Shown in pieces: positions 1-10,847 of a DNA stretch of 64,000 nt. The DNA comes from Triticum aestivum (lineage: Eukaryota > Streptophyta > Magnoliopsida > Poales > Poaceae): contig NC_057814.1 in assembly GCF_018294505.1 (NCBI RefSeq), positions 295,124,059 through 295,188,058 on the forward strand, in the 5' to 3' direction. How positions within the stretch are numbered: position 1 is the stretch's first letter; each line of letters starts with the position of its first letter. Under the pieces are notes generated by a model, which had not been told where the DNA came from, made no database searches, and was given only the letters and a program-made list of their open reading frames with translations. The translations under genes and the position numbers were made by a program.

Positions 1-2225
1 TCATATGCCACGCACAAACTTTCAAGCAAACATGCAAAACACTTATCATATCAAATGTTCAAACATGCTTGCCTGGTTAGGAGAAGTCGGAGTCTAGCTC
101 GGCGAAGTTCGCGGCTCCGTCACCTCTTCCGGAACCTACGGCAATCATGAAAAACGGGTACTAATGTGAAAACCAATGGGTGCACAGAAACTTCTCCAAA
201 TATTTTTCAAATAAATCCCATAAAAAACTAGACAAAATTTGAAGATTTTCAGAAAAAGAATCACTCAAAAATCCATTTTTATTAAAAAGTTATAAAGGTT
301 TCTGTCCAGGGACTTATCTGTAATGAAACAGAAAAGTTCCAGGGTTTTAACTGAGAAAACAGAAAACGGTTCGATTGGAAATGCACAAGCTCAAGAGCGA
401 AAGCGTATTTGCCCGAAGGCGCCAACAGAAAACGGTTCGAGGGAGAATATAACAGAGGCTGACATGCGGGGTCCACATGCCAGGTTTGAAAAGCTCGCCG
501 GCGCCCGAAGACTGCGGTGGACGCCGGCGTTGAACCACGGCGAGTTAGGAGGATCGGAGGGTACCGATAGCTTCAGCGTGTTCTTCTGCGTCAGTGGGTG
601 GTGGACTCGACCAACGGGGAGCACCACGTCGACGGCGACACTATCTCCGGCGGACGGCGGCTCGGGTGATGGTGGGGAACTCCGGTGGAGGGCTGCAAAC
701 TTCGAATTGAAGCGCGGGTCAGAAGGAGAGATGCATAGTGAAGCTACTGGCAAGAGAAGGGAGGCGGAGGTGCACACACGGGGGCGAATCGAGCTGGATC
801 CCGTGGCGGGTCGCGGCGGCCGGAGTCGAGGAAGGAGACCTCCTCGGGGCTCTTCCAGTGGCTAGGCGTGCTCTAGGTGGAGTGCAGGGATGGTGTGTGC
901 TCGAGTTGAAGCTCGGGGCCTCTATTTATAGGCGGATCGACGGGGTGGCCATGAACGGAGAATCTTCGGCGAGCGATTACGGCGATGCAGTGGATTGGCA
1001 GGAGGTTTGAGTGGCCAGGCAGCATCAGTGGAGGGTACTGGTGTCATTCCACAGCTAAACGGAGTTGGTCTTGGCATAATGGTGTCGGTCCACGGTGAGA
1101 TGGCCGCACGGGCTCGACGGCGGCAGAGAGCGCGCTCCGCGCCCTGCGGTTCACGACGAGAGCGGCAGCGTGTTCGGGGGAGTGGAAGGCCACGCGGCGA
1201 GCTCCGGTGGCTTGGGCGGCGCTGGGTGGCATCGTCAGCGCCGTGCCTCCCGCTGGCGGCCGCAAAGCCGCCGCTGGCGTCGGTCACGGGGCGGCGCACC
1301 TTCTGCTGCTCGTCGCCGACGTCCGCAAGGTGCCAGGCGTTCGTGCGGTGCAGGAACAAGGGGGAGGGGACGAGGAGCAAGGCGACACAGTGGCACTGGT
1401 GAGATCGACAACCATCTCTGAAGAAAACGACAGTAAGCCACTGAACTGTTCTCTGAACTTTCTGAACCTGATTTTGACATTGCACTGCAGGTGTTCGACA
1501 GAAAGATTTGGCAATGAGAATTTTTTTTCTGGGGCTGTAACTTGGTGAGGTGACCACTCAATGCACCCAGAGGCTGCCTGATTTTACTTGGAATTTTTGG
1601 AAAAGGATTTGAATGAATTTCACCAAATTTGACAAATCTGGTCCAAACTTGCAGTAAGTGTAGTTTGAAAAATTTGAACTGAAGACCAGTGGATCTTCAT
1701 GGATCTTGGTTGAGGGTTCAAAGGACTAGGGAGGAGAGTTGGTTTGGGGGCAAAAATCAAAACAGAAAGTAGAGTTCCTTTGTAAATCACCAATGGATAG
1801 AATAGAAGACAGAAATTTATTCGAATAAGATTTAAATGGAAAATAAACATAGGGGAGGTTCAACTTGCTGGATTTGATGCAAAACATGATCCAAAGATGA
1901 GGGGAGGGTTAGGGGAATGGATTTGCACTAAGGCCATGGCAAGAGGGAATTGTTGAAAGTGGTAAAGGATTATTCCAAAAGCCATAGTGCAAATTTCAAA
2001 GAGATTTTCAAAAGGCATTTTTTTCCAAGTGAAAAGTATTTTGTCTTGAGTCCAAATAAAAAGCAAGAACCTCCAAGACCAAAGACAGGTCTTGGGTGAA
2101 TCCAAATAAACTTTTGCCATAAAAAATATTTGAAAGGGAGAGTTCTTTTGAAGAAAAATTTAAATCACCTCCCTCAAGTCAAATAAAATCTTTTGAAAAA
2201 TCCAATTAAAAACTTGGGTGTCACA
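1..2225 (-). repeat. gypsy-1 3' LTR (partial)
   Basis: It is collinear with 9918-12143 and almost identical by eye, with scattered substitutions and one A-run indel. The LTR begins at 2225 on the minus strand with TGTGACACCC, directly after the polypurine tract. Open frames in this stretch (for example 391-777 and 995-1402) are LTR sequence and are not supported as genes. Confidence 0.93.
923..930 (-). promoter_or_regulatory. TATA box of gypsy-1 3' LTR
   Basis: TATAAATA on the minus strand, followed by a GC-rich transcribed leader. The same box is at the same LTR position in all four chromoviral LTRs of the window (923, 10840, 42011, 51973). Confidence 0.7.
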
Positions 2226-2239
2226 ACACCTACCCCCTT
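2226..2239 (-). other. Polypurine tract of gypsy-1
   Basis: AAGGGGGTAGGTGT on the minus strand touches the 3' LTR start. It primes plus-strand DNA synthesis. It overlaps the end of the polyprotein frame by two bases. Confidence 0.85.
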
Positions 2240-5200
2240 AGGAAAAATCTCGTCCTCGAGATTTCTGCTGATCCTCAAATAGATATGGATACTCTGCCCG
2301 GAGGAAATCTTCCCTTTCCCATGTAGCTTCATCCTCAGTGTGGTTGCTCCACTGAACTCTGAAAAACTTTGTCGTTTTCTGACGGGTCCTCCGTTCAGAC
2401 TCTTCCAATATTTTTATTGGCCTCTCTCTGTAGGTGAGATCTGGTTGCATATCAATGTTCTCATGAGGTACATGCTTCTCCGGGTTACTCACACATTTCC
2501 TCAACTGTGAGACGTGGAATACGTCATGGACGTCTGACAGCTCCTTGGGTAGGTCTAGTTGGTAGGCTACCGTGCCTCTTCGTGCCTTTACACAAAATGG
2601 TCCAATAAATCTTGGGGCTAGCTTCCCCTTAATTTTGAACCGTTGCAGACCCCTCATAGGAGATACTCGGAGGTATACGGAATCACCAGGTTCAAAGTTG
2701 ACCTCACGATGCTTCTGATCATAGTAGCTCTTTTGTCGGCTCTGTGCTGTCTTGAGTCTGTCCCTGATTTGTTTAACTTTCTCCTTGGCCTCTTTAAGCA
2801 TGTCTGGGCCGAAGATACGGCTGTCACCTGTTTCTGACCAATTCAGTGGGGTACGACACCTCCGTCCGTACAATGCTTCAAAAGGTGCCATTTGCAAGCT
2901 GGCTTGGTAACTGTTGTTGTAAGTGAATTCGACATACGGCAAACTCTCTTCCCAACTGGATCCATAGGTGAGCACACAGGCTCTTAGCATATCCTTTAGG
3001 ATTTGATTTACACGTTCCGTTTGTCCATCAGTCTGAGGGTGGTATGCTGTACTGAAAGCTAGTTGCGTGCCCAGGGCTTGTTGTAGGTGATCCCAAAATT
3101 TGGAGACGAATTGGGTGCCTCGGTCTGATATTATAGTCTTTGGGACTCCGTGCAAGCAAACTATACGGGCTAGATAAAGTTTGGCCAGTCTTTGTGTGGA
3201 GTAGGTAGTCTTCACGGGAATGAAATGAGCAACCTTGGTTAGTCGGTCTGTGATGACCCATATGGCGTCATTCCCACGTTGTGATCGGGGTAGTCCGATG
3301 ATGAAATCCATTCCTATTTCATCCGATTTCCACTCCGGTATCCTGTTTGGCTGGAGTAGTCCTGCTGGCTTTTGATGCTCGGCCTTGATGCGCTGACATG
3401 AATCGCAACAAGCAATGAATGTGGCTATATCTCTTTTCATACCGTGCCACCAAAATCTTTCCTGAATGTCCTTGTACATTTTGGTTCCTCCAGGATGGAT
3501 CGAGTATGGAGCGGTGTGGCTTTCGGTTAAGATTTGTTGCTTGAGTTCCTCAATGTTAGGTACGCAAAGTCTGTCTCCGTACCATAAAGTTCCTTCACTG
3601 TCTGTGATGAACTCTGAAGCCTTACCAAGGTTCATTTTCTTCTTTATGCCTTCGATGCTGGGATGTCCCTGTTGAGCCTTCTTAATTTGTTCCACCAGGG
3701 TGGGTTGTATCTCCAGATTTGATACGGTGCCCTCAGAGACTAACATCATGTTGAGCCTAGCGAACTCTTGCTGAAACTCAGGCCTCAAGTTTTGCGGACC
3801 GTCATTGTCCGGGCTGGGGTTTCGACTAAGGGCATCTGCCACTACATTTGCTTTCCCTGGATGGTAGTGAATGCCGACATCATAGTCCTTGACCAATTCC
3901 AACCAGCGTCGTTGGCGTAAATTTAGCTCTGGCTGTGTGAAAATATATTTGAGGCTCTTATGGTCGGTGTATATTTCACAGCGATTTCCCAACAGAAAGT
4001 GCCTCCACTCCTTGAGTGCATGAATAACTGCTGCTAGCTCCAAGTCATGTGTTGGGTAATTTTTCTCATGTTTTCGCAGCTGCCTGGAGGCATATGCGAC
4101 AACTTTGCCATCCTGCATTAGTACACATCCGAGACCTTTTCGGGATGCGTCACAATACACTTCAAAACTCTTGTGTATGTCTGGCACAGTTAAGACCGGT
4201 GCGGTTGTCAGCTTCTTCTTGAGTTCTTGGAAGCTTTTCTCGCATGCTTCCGTCCATACAAATTTCTTGTCCTTCTTGAGCAACTGTGTCATAGGTTTTG
4301 CCACAGTGGAGAATCCTTCAATAAATCTTCTGTAATATCCGGCCATTCCTAGGAAACTCCGCACATCAGTAACGTTGGCGGGTGGCTTCCAGTCCAGTAT
4401 GGCCTTGACTTTTTCTGGGTCTACGGCCACACCTTCTTGGTTCAGTATATGGCCTAAGAAACCAACTTGTCTTAGCCAAAATTCGCACTTGCTAAATTTG
4501 GCGTACAACTGATGTTTCCTCAATTCTCCCAAAACAATTCTGAGGTGCTCAGCATGCTCTTCTGGTGTCCTTGAGTAAACCAGAATATCGTCAATGAATA
4601 CCACAACAAATTTGTCCATGAATTTCATGAACACTTTGTTCATGAGGTGGACGAAATATGCGGGGGCGTTCGTTAGTCCAAAAGGCATCACTGTAAACTC
4701 GTATAACCCATATCTGGAAGTGAATGCTGTCTTGGGGATATCTTCTGTCCGTACTTTCAATTGGTGATATCCCGATCTCAAATCAATCTTTGAGAATACC
4801 TTGGCTTGTGCGAGCTGGTCAAACAAATCATTTATCCGTGGCATCGGATATTTGTTTTTGATGGTGACCATATTGAGGGCTCGATAGTCTATACACAGTC
4901 TCAGTGTCCCATCCTTCTTCTTGGCGCACAACACTGGCGAACCCCATGGTGAAGAGCTGGCTCGAATAAATCCTTTGTCCAATAATTCTTTTATCTGCTT
5001 CTTCAACTCCATCAATTCTGAGGGTGCCATTCTATATGGCTTCTTATAGATGGGAGCGGTGCCAGGTGCTAGTTCGATGCTGAATTCTATCTCTCGGTCT
5101 GGTGGCATGCCTGGTAGTTCTTCAGGGAACACATCAGGAAACTCGCATACCACTGGAACCTTTCTCAGTTCTGCAATGTCCATTTTGTTCAGTTTTGGTT

Positions 5201-6680
5201 GCTGTGATCGTGGCCTTTCTTGAGCGAAAACTCTTATTGTCTTGCCATGATGGTGAGTGAGAATCACGGTCCAATTGAAACAGTCAATGAATCCTTTGTT
5301 GGTGGTCAACCAGTCCATCCCTAAAATGACATCCAGTCCCTTACTCTCCAACACGATGAGATTCGCGTGGAATTGTAGTCCTTCGAACTCAATGACCACT
5401 CCTCGGCAGTAACCCTGAGCGATTTGCTTATTTCCGGGGGACTTGATGATCATAGATTTTTCCAAGGGAAGTATCGGAAAACCATGTTGCAAAACAAAAC
5501 TCTTCGAAACGAACGAATGGGAAGCTCCAGAATCAAACAAAACCGTGGCAGGTACTGTGTTGACAGGGAACGTACCGAGCACGATGTCTGGGGCATTCTG
5601 CGCCTCTTCCCTGGTCACATGGTTCGGGTGACCCTTCCGGTGGTTGTTGTTGGGGTTGAAATTGTTGCGCTTGGGGGCTAGATTGTTCCCACCATTGTTT
5701 GGCTTGGGTGCCGAGTTCTTTGGCTTTGGGCACTGTTTAGCATAGTGCCCTTCTTGACCACAAGCATAGCAGGTGACCCCTGGACGGTATGTGTACTCCT
5801 TATCCCTGGCATGAAACTGTCCGACGGGCCTTGGATCAGTAGTCGTGGATCTCCTTGCTTCTGTTCGTGGAACCTCAGCCTTGCTTCGGTTGTTGCGAGC
5901 AAGAGTCGTCTTGTCCCTCTTTCGCTTACGGATATCTTCCAGACTACGGCGCTCATTCTCTAAGGTAATGGCCTTGTCCACCAGAGTCTTAAAATCCGGG
6001 AAGGTGTGTACAATCAGTTGGCATCTTAGTGCTGGTGCCAGGCCGTCCAGGAATTTTTCCATCTTCTTATTTTCTGTCATGTGCTCGTCGTAGGCATAAC
6101 GAGACAGCTGGGTAAACTGACCATTGTATTCTGTTACTGACATGCCTCTCTGCTTCAGGTCATCAAACTCCCTCTTCTTGATCTTTAGGATGCTCCTGGG
6201 GATGTGTGCCCCACGGAAGCCTTCCTTGAACTCTTCCCAGGTGATGTTGTGTTCACTGGGATGCATGTGTAGGAAATTTTCCCACCATGCTGCAGCTGCT
6301 CCAGTAAGGTAGTGTGGTGCATAAAGCACCTTCTCATGATCTGAGAACTGAGCAATGATCAGCTTCCTTTCAATGTCACGAAGCCAATCATCGGCTTCCA
6401 GCGGCCTATCGGTGTGAGCAAAAGTTGAGGGGCAAGTCTTCTGTAACTCAGATAACTTGGAATGCTGTTGATAGGGCTCACGGTGGTTTCCCATATTGAT
6501 GACATGATTCATCATCTCTTGGTGCTGTTGCTGGCTTTGCTCGAAGAGACGGCATACTTGAGACAGGGCTGCTTCGCTGTCTTGTTGACTGGACTGACCC
6601 TGAGTGAAATTGTTGCTAGTCTGAGTCCCATAAACCTCTTCTGGCTGATTGGGCATGGAGCGAGTCCATGGGCGAGACAT
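2238..6680 (-). CDS. gypsy-1 Gag-Pol polyprotein with chromodomain, intact frame
   Basis: One uninterrupted frame of 1,480 codons from the MSRPWT start. An in-frame ATG at 6734 would add 18 residues, but gypsy-2 has a stop just upstream of MSRPWT, so 6680 is preferred. Approximate domains: Gag capsid 80-240; CCHC zinc knuckle 304-317 ([14 protein letters not shown]); retropepsin DSGAS near 383; RT with FIDD near 696; RNase H; integrase with HHCC finger and D,D,E core ([30 protein letters not shown]); and a C-terminal chromodomain ([16 protein letters not shown]). It makes the virus-like particle and carries out replication and integration; the chromodomain is known to bias insertion into heterochromatin. 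The stop used in gypsy-2 is a CAG codon here, so the protein runs nine residues further (QKSRGRDFS follows FEDQ). Residue W of the usual WKWDEIGMDF is S here. The element could encode a working protein; expression is unknown. Confidence 0.92.
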   Translation of the reverse strand: MSRPWTRSMPNQPEEVYGTQTSNNFTQGQSSQQDSEAALSQVCRLFEQSQQQHQEMMNHVINMGNHREPYQQHSKLSELQKTCPSTFAHTDRPLEADDWLRDIERKLIIAQFSDHEKVLYAPHYLTGAAAAWWENFLHMHPSEHNITWEEFKEGFRGAHIPRSILKIKKREFDDLKQRGMSVTEYNGQFTQLSRYAYDEHMTENKKMEKFLDGLAPALRCQLIVHTFPDFKTLVDKAITLENERRSLEDIRKRKRDKTTLARNNRSKAEVPRTEARRSTTTDPRPVGQFHARDKEYTYRPGVTCYACGQEGHYAKQCPKPKNSAPKPNNGGNNLAPKRNNFNPNNNHRKGHPNHVTREEAQNAPDIVLGTFPVNTVPATVLFDSGASHSFVSKSFVLQHGFPILPLEKSMIIKSPGNKQIAQGYCRGVVIEFEGLQFHANLIVLESKGLDVILGMDWLTTNKGFIDCFNWTVILTHHHGKTIRVFAQERPRSQQPKLNKMDIAELRKVPVVCEFPDVFPEELPGMPPDREIEFSIELAPGTAPIYKKPYRMAPSELMELKKQIKELLDKGFIRASSSPWGSPVLCAKKKDGTLRLCIDYRALNMVTIKNKYPMPRINDLFDQLAQAKVFSKIDLRSGYHQLKVRTEDIPKTAFTSRYGLYEFTVMPFGLTNAPAYFVHLMNKVFMKFMDKFVVVFIDDILVYSRTPEEHAEHLRIVLGELRKHQLYAKFSKCEFWLRQVGFLGHILNQEGVAVDPEKVKAILDWKPPANVTDVRSFLGMAGYYRRFIEGFSTVAKPMTQLLKKDKKFVWTEACEKSFQELKKKLTTAPVLTVPDIHKSFEVYCDASRKGLGCVLMQDGKVVAYASRQLRKHEKNYPTHDLELAAVIHALKEWRHFLLGNRCEIYTDHKSLKYIFTQPELNLRQRRWLELVKDYDVGIHYHPGKANVVADALSRNPSPDNDGPQNLRPEFQQEFARLNMMLVSEGTVSNLEIQPTLVEQIKKAQQGHPSIEGIKKKMNLGKASEFITDSEGTLWYGDRLCVPNIEELKQQILTESHTAPYSIHPGGTKMYKDIQERFWWHGMKRDIATFIACCDSCQRIKAEHQKPAGLLQPNRIPEWKSDEIGMDFIIGLPRSQRGNDAIWVITDRLTKVAHFIPVKTTYSTQRLAKLYLARIVCLHGVPKTIISDRGTQFVSKFWDHLQQALGTQLAFSTAYHPQTDGQTERVNQILKDMLRACVLTYGSSWEESLPYVEFTYNNSYQASLQMAPFEALYGRRCRTPLNWSETGDSRIFGPDMLKEAKEKVKQIRDRLKTAQSRQKSYYDQKHREVNFEPGDSVYLRVSPMRGLQRFKIKGKLAPRFIGPFCVKARRGTVAYQLDLPKELSDVHDVFHVSQLRKCVSNPEKHVPHENIDMQPDLTYRERPIKILEESERRTRQKTTKFFRVQWSNHTEDEATWEREDFLRAEYPYLFEDQQKSRGRDFS

Positions 6681-7008
6681 TTTTCCAGTCTGGGGTATTA
6701 TTGTGCAAAACCCATGAGAAAAACTGTGCAGCACAAGGAAAATCTTGCAAAGGCAACAAATTTAAAAGATCTCAAGGTTTTCAAGGAAAAATATAAGCGG
6801 TTTCGCACGAAGAAAAGACTGCTTAACACAAATCTTACACGCGAAATACAAACACACGATACAACACTCAGGATGCGCGTACACATCCTGACATGTTATT
6901 TAGACTAGCGTACTACTCCGGAAGGCAGCAAACACACCAATACAAACTAGCGTACAGATAAAATAGCACATCATACAAGCAGACATAACGCGCGGCTACT
7001 CGGTGCTC
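6681..7008 (-). other. gypsy-1 leader between extra ORF and gag
   Basis: Untranslated stretch with no supported gene. It has the same layout as 45939-46224 of gypsy-2. Confidence 0.6.
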
Positions 7009-7815
7009 TCAGTCGGAGATGGTGAAGATTTCCTTCCCCTTGCCGATGGCAAGACTCAGCGGTCCAGGAGAATCCACCTCCACCTCCTCTCTAGCTGGCT
7101 CCTGGCGCGCAACGCTGCGCTGCGGTGATGGTGCGGGGGCGACTGGTGGTAGAGCGGGTGCGGCAGGCGGTGCGGCTCTGACTGGAGTAGGAGCGATGAC
7201 TCGGTCGAACTCCTCAGTGGTAGGCAGACGGCGAGCAGTGGCCAAAACGGCCGGTGCATACGAGGCTGAAGACGAGACGAATGTCAGAGGTGGCGCCGTG
7301 TGGAGAAGCTCCTTCCTGCTGGCAGGACCGCCCCGGACTAAGTCCATGCGGGCAGCCACAAGATCGTCCACGAGGTTGTCGAAAGACTCCTCCAGAGCCT
7401 TGAGATATTCCACAACCATCTCGATGGCTTCATCTCGCTCTCCCCGATGGCAGGCGAACGCATAGTGACTGGTGTATGGCACATGGCATGGGAGGTAGCA
7501 GTAGCGACGAGTCTTCATCGTAGGAAGGATGTCCCGAAGGCGAGCTATCGCCTCACGGGCAGCCATCTACATGGCATGCCTCTCCGTAGGCATGGCCCTT
7601 CCCAAAAAACGGAAGTGGCGAGCTGCAGAACGTCCTCCCTTGAATTGCACCACAGCTTGGTGCATAGACACGTCGTCACTGAGCTTGTGCTGATAGAGTG
7701 TGAACTCCGGGCGAGCTGCTGGCCCGATCGCGAGCTTGGTGATGGAGACGAGGAGCTTGACAAACCCCTCGGGCACGTTCGTGAACACTCGATTCTCACA
7801 GCTGCTGCCAGCCAT
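7009..7815 (-). pseudogene. gypsy-1 extra ORF upstream of gag, one nonsense mutation
   Basis: The frame starts MAGSSCENRVF at 7815, 150 bases downstream of the PBS, and ends at 7009 after KEIFTISD. It is open except for a TAG at 7567-7569, where gypsy-2 has CAG (Gln 83). The sequence is otherwise nearly the same as the 280-codon ORF at 45096-45938. The N-terminal 100 residues form a compact predicted fold (see that entry). The central part is helix-rich (DEAIEMVVEYLKALEES) and the C-terminal third is rich in Pro and Ala. Translation could restart at the ATG straight after the stop (7566), giving a 185-residue product. No known family is recognised with certainty. Confidence 0.75.
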
Positions 7816-7964
7816 CTACAAAAGTAGGCAAAAATTCTGAGTAGTCATGTCATAAATTTATGATGACCAACAGAAAATAGCTACAATTGCAAAAAGCTGA
7901 AAAAGCACGAAAACGCTAATAACCGATTAGCGATCGCACCTAGTGGCTTCCTACAGTCAGCCTG

Positions 7965-7976
7965 GCTCTGATACCA
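7965..7976 (-). other. Primer binding site of gypsy-1 (initiator Met tRNA)
   Basis: TGGTATCAGAGC on the minus strand, four bases after the 5' LTR end. This is the standard complement of the 3' end of plant initiator tRNA-Met. Confidence 0.92.
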
Positions 7977-8561
7977 AGCTTGTCACGACCGGGTTTTCAA
8001 TAAAATAATTATTGATAGACCAATCCCTTTTACGGACCAGTAAGGAAGAATTCCTTCTCACTGGTAGACAATATCTTGGTCACAGAAGAAAAATACCAGG
8101 AGTACTGAATATAATACAAGGTTGAGCGGAGGATGCCCAACAATTTATTACATGCACGCCGCTAAAACAAGACGGCGGATAGGGTGGCATACTACTAACT
8201 CACGATAATAACGGTGGTGGAAATATCACCGCGAAGCGAGTGATATGACTCCTGAAGACTACAGCTCTTCGAGCGTCGGAGTGAGGCTCGAGGAGACTTA
8301 TTGCGGGTGGCGGAAGCGTATATAATACAAGTGACCAAAATCCGGGATCGCGCAGGACTGACTGGGGCTCCTCTAGGCGTCGGACGCGCTATCAAACTCT
8401 TCATCCAAGAGATTGCCTTCGTCAACATCTGGCCAAATCAACAAGCCAGGTGAGTACTATGAAAGTACTCGCAAGACAGTTCGGACATAAGATACAACAA
8501 ATGTAAACATAAAGCATATGAACAATTTATCCAGTGCGTTCAGACATAGAGATAATAAATA

Positions 8562-8851
8562 CTGGGTGCCAAGCGAGGGTCTGAATGACGCCTCGAGCGG
8601 AAACTGCAGAATAGTAATACTGGTGCCAAACGAGTGTCTGAATGACTCCTCGAGCGGAAAATGCAAGAATAGTAATACTGGTGCCAAACGAGTGTCTGAA
8701 TGACTCCTCGAGCGGAAAATGCAAGAATAGTAATACTGGTGCCAAACGAGTGTCTGAATGACTCCTCGAGCGGAAAATGCAAGAATAGTAATACTGGTGC
8801 CAAACGAGTGTCTGAATGACTCCTCGAGAGGAAACTGCAAGAATAATAATA
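8562..8851 (-). repeat. 58-bp tandem repeat array in gypsy-1 LTR
   Basis: Five head-to-tail units of 58 bp; landmark TGGTGCCAAACGAG recurs at 8621, 8679, 8737 and 8795, with a more diverged unit at the low-coordinate edge. The corresponding array in gypsy-2 has a 57-bp period. Confidence 0.93.
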
Positions 8852-8854
8852 ATG

Positions 8855-8962
8855 CCACAGTCGGACGTCTGAGCGACATCACATAAAGGGCTTATAACAG
8901 AAAATAAAAGACGAACATGCCACAGTCGGACGTCTGAGCGACGTCACATAAAGGGCTTATAT
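8855..8962 (-). repeat. Two copies of a 43-bp motif ending the tandem-repeat zone
   Basis: A block containing GCCACAGTCGGACGTCTGAG and the following CATAAAGGGCTTATA occurs twice, near 8855 and near 8917. gypsy-2 has three related blocks around 43885-44065. Confidence 0.8.
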
Positions 8963-9572
8963 TGTAGCTCAATAATACAATAGTTCGGGAACATAAATTA
9001 TCACAAGTACGAGACAAATATAAAGTTAGTCCATCCACAGGAATAATAATTTAACTGGATTTACCACTTGAGCTTTTTCACCGGGGACAAGTTTTTCACG
9101 CGGATAGATATGGATATACTGATTACACTACTTGATCATGGATACGATGATTTGGAAGGAATTGAATCTGCAGAGTTTGTACTTAACCACAGCCAACGGA
9201 TTTCAGTAGTCACGGGGACTAGTTCCGTTTACGGTGTTTTGGAAGAAACACGTCTAACCAGTACACACCCAATTCAACCTTCCGAAGCCAGGGATCACCC
9301 TCGGCAACGTTCAAGAAAAACCTTGAGACGGGGAGGCTACAACCTCGCGTAGCATGGGATCAAATTTCTATACGCGCGCTCTAAGGGGGTGCCCCCCCTC
9401 TCGGTCCCAACCGGAAACACCCATGCTCCCTGACCGGATGACTGGCTTTAATCCTGGGCCAAGGTACCATCATCCCGGCCTCTCTGTTTGGTGTGTACAC
9501 GGAAAGAGGTTACCAACTTACTAAACCGCATCCTGGAAAATGAAACATGTGGTAGCACGGAAGGGGGAAAGG

Positions 9573-9889
9573 ACGATAACGTGACTCCGTCCACGTTAAC
9601 GTCGGAGAAAGTCGGATGACGCAAGGCTGGCATGCTACAACAGTACCACCTTGCTGCCCTTCATGTCACCACATGATTAGGCCATCTCTCATCAGAGATC
9701 ATCGCAACTTTGGAACATGCGGGGAAAAGAACGATAACGTGACTCCGTCCACGTTAACGTCAGAGAAAGTCGGATGACGCAAGGCTGGTATGCTACAACA
9801 GTACCACCTTGCTGCCCTTCATGTCACCACATGATTAGGCCATCTCTCATCAGAGATCATCGCAACTTTGGAACATGCGGGCAGTTGCC
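9573..9889 (-). repeat. 158-bp direct duplication in gypsy-1 LTR
   Basis: The block starting GATAACGTGACTCCGTCC is at 9575 and again at 9733, and each copy runs to CTTTGGAACATGCGGG. The same duplication (157 bp) is present in both gypsy-2 LTRs, so it predates the split of the two copies. Confidence 0.9.
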
Positions 9890-10839
9890 TTACAAGCAAC
9901 GAGTTATTTACCGACACTCATATGCCACGCACAAACTTTCAAGCAAACATGCAAAACACTTATCATATCAAATGTTCAAACATGCTTGCCTGGTTCGGAG
10001 AAGTCGGAGTCTAGCTCGGCGAAGTTCGCGGCTCCGTCACCTCTTCCGGAACCTACGGCAATCATGAAAAACGGGTACTAACGTGAAAACCAATGGGTGC
10101 ACAGAAACTTCTCCAAATATTTTTCAAATAAATCCCATAAAAAACTAGACGAAATTTTAAGATTGTCAGAAAAAGAATCACTCAAAAATCCTTTTTTATT
10201 AAAAAGTTATAAAGGTTTCTGTCCAGGGACTTATCTGTAATGAAACAGAAAAGTTCCAGGGTTTTAACTTAGAAAACAGAAAACGGTTCGATTGGAAATG
10301 CGCAAGCTCAAGAGCGAAAGCGTATTTGCCCGAAGGCGCCAACAGAAAACGGTTCGAGGGAGAATATAACAGAGGCTGACATGCGGGGTCCACATGCCAG
10401 GTTTGAAAAGCTCGCCGGCGCCCGAAGACTGCGGTGGATGCCGGCGTCGAACCACGGCGAGTTAGGAGGATCGGAGGGTACCGAGAGCTTCAGCATGTTC
10501 TTCCGCGTCGGTGGGTGTAGGACTCGACCAACGGGGAGCACCACGTCGACGGCGACACTATCTCCGGCGAACGGCGGCTCGGGTGATGGTGGGGAACTCC
10601 GGTGGAGGGCTGCAAACTTCGAATTGAAGCGCGGGTCAGAAGGAGAGATGCATAGTGAAGCTACTGGCAAGAGAAGGGAGGCGGAGGTGCACACACGGGG
10701 GCGAATCGAGCTGGATCCCGTGGCGGGTCGCGGCGGCCGGAGTCGAGGAAGGAGACCTCCTCGGGGCTCTTCCAGTGGCTAGGCGTGCTCTAGGTGGAGT
10801 GCAGGGATGGTGTGTGCTCGAGTTGAAGCTCGGGGCCTC

Positions 10840-10847
10840 TATTTATA
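10840..10847 (-). promoter_or_regulatory. TATA box of gypsy-1 5' LTR
   Basis: TATAAATA on the minus strand, the likely start of genomic RNA synthesis about 30 bases downstream. Confidence 0.72.

Noticed and set aside
995..1557. LTR frames on both strands as genes (also the copies at 10912-11474, 41384-41946 and 51346-51908)
   Set aside because: They lie upstream of the LTR TATA box in GC-rich sequence, change length between copies and share no motif.
5424..6312. Plus-strand frames opposite gypsy-1 gag-pol (and minus-strand frames opposite gypsy-2)
   Set aside because: They are mirror frames of a conserved coding sequence, recur at the same places in both copies and have no independent motif.
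8562..8851. CRISPR-like direct repeats
   Set aside because: Units are adjacent without spacers, they lie in a plant LTR, and there are no cas genes.
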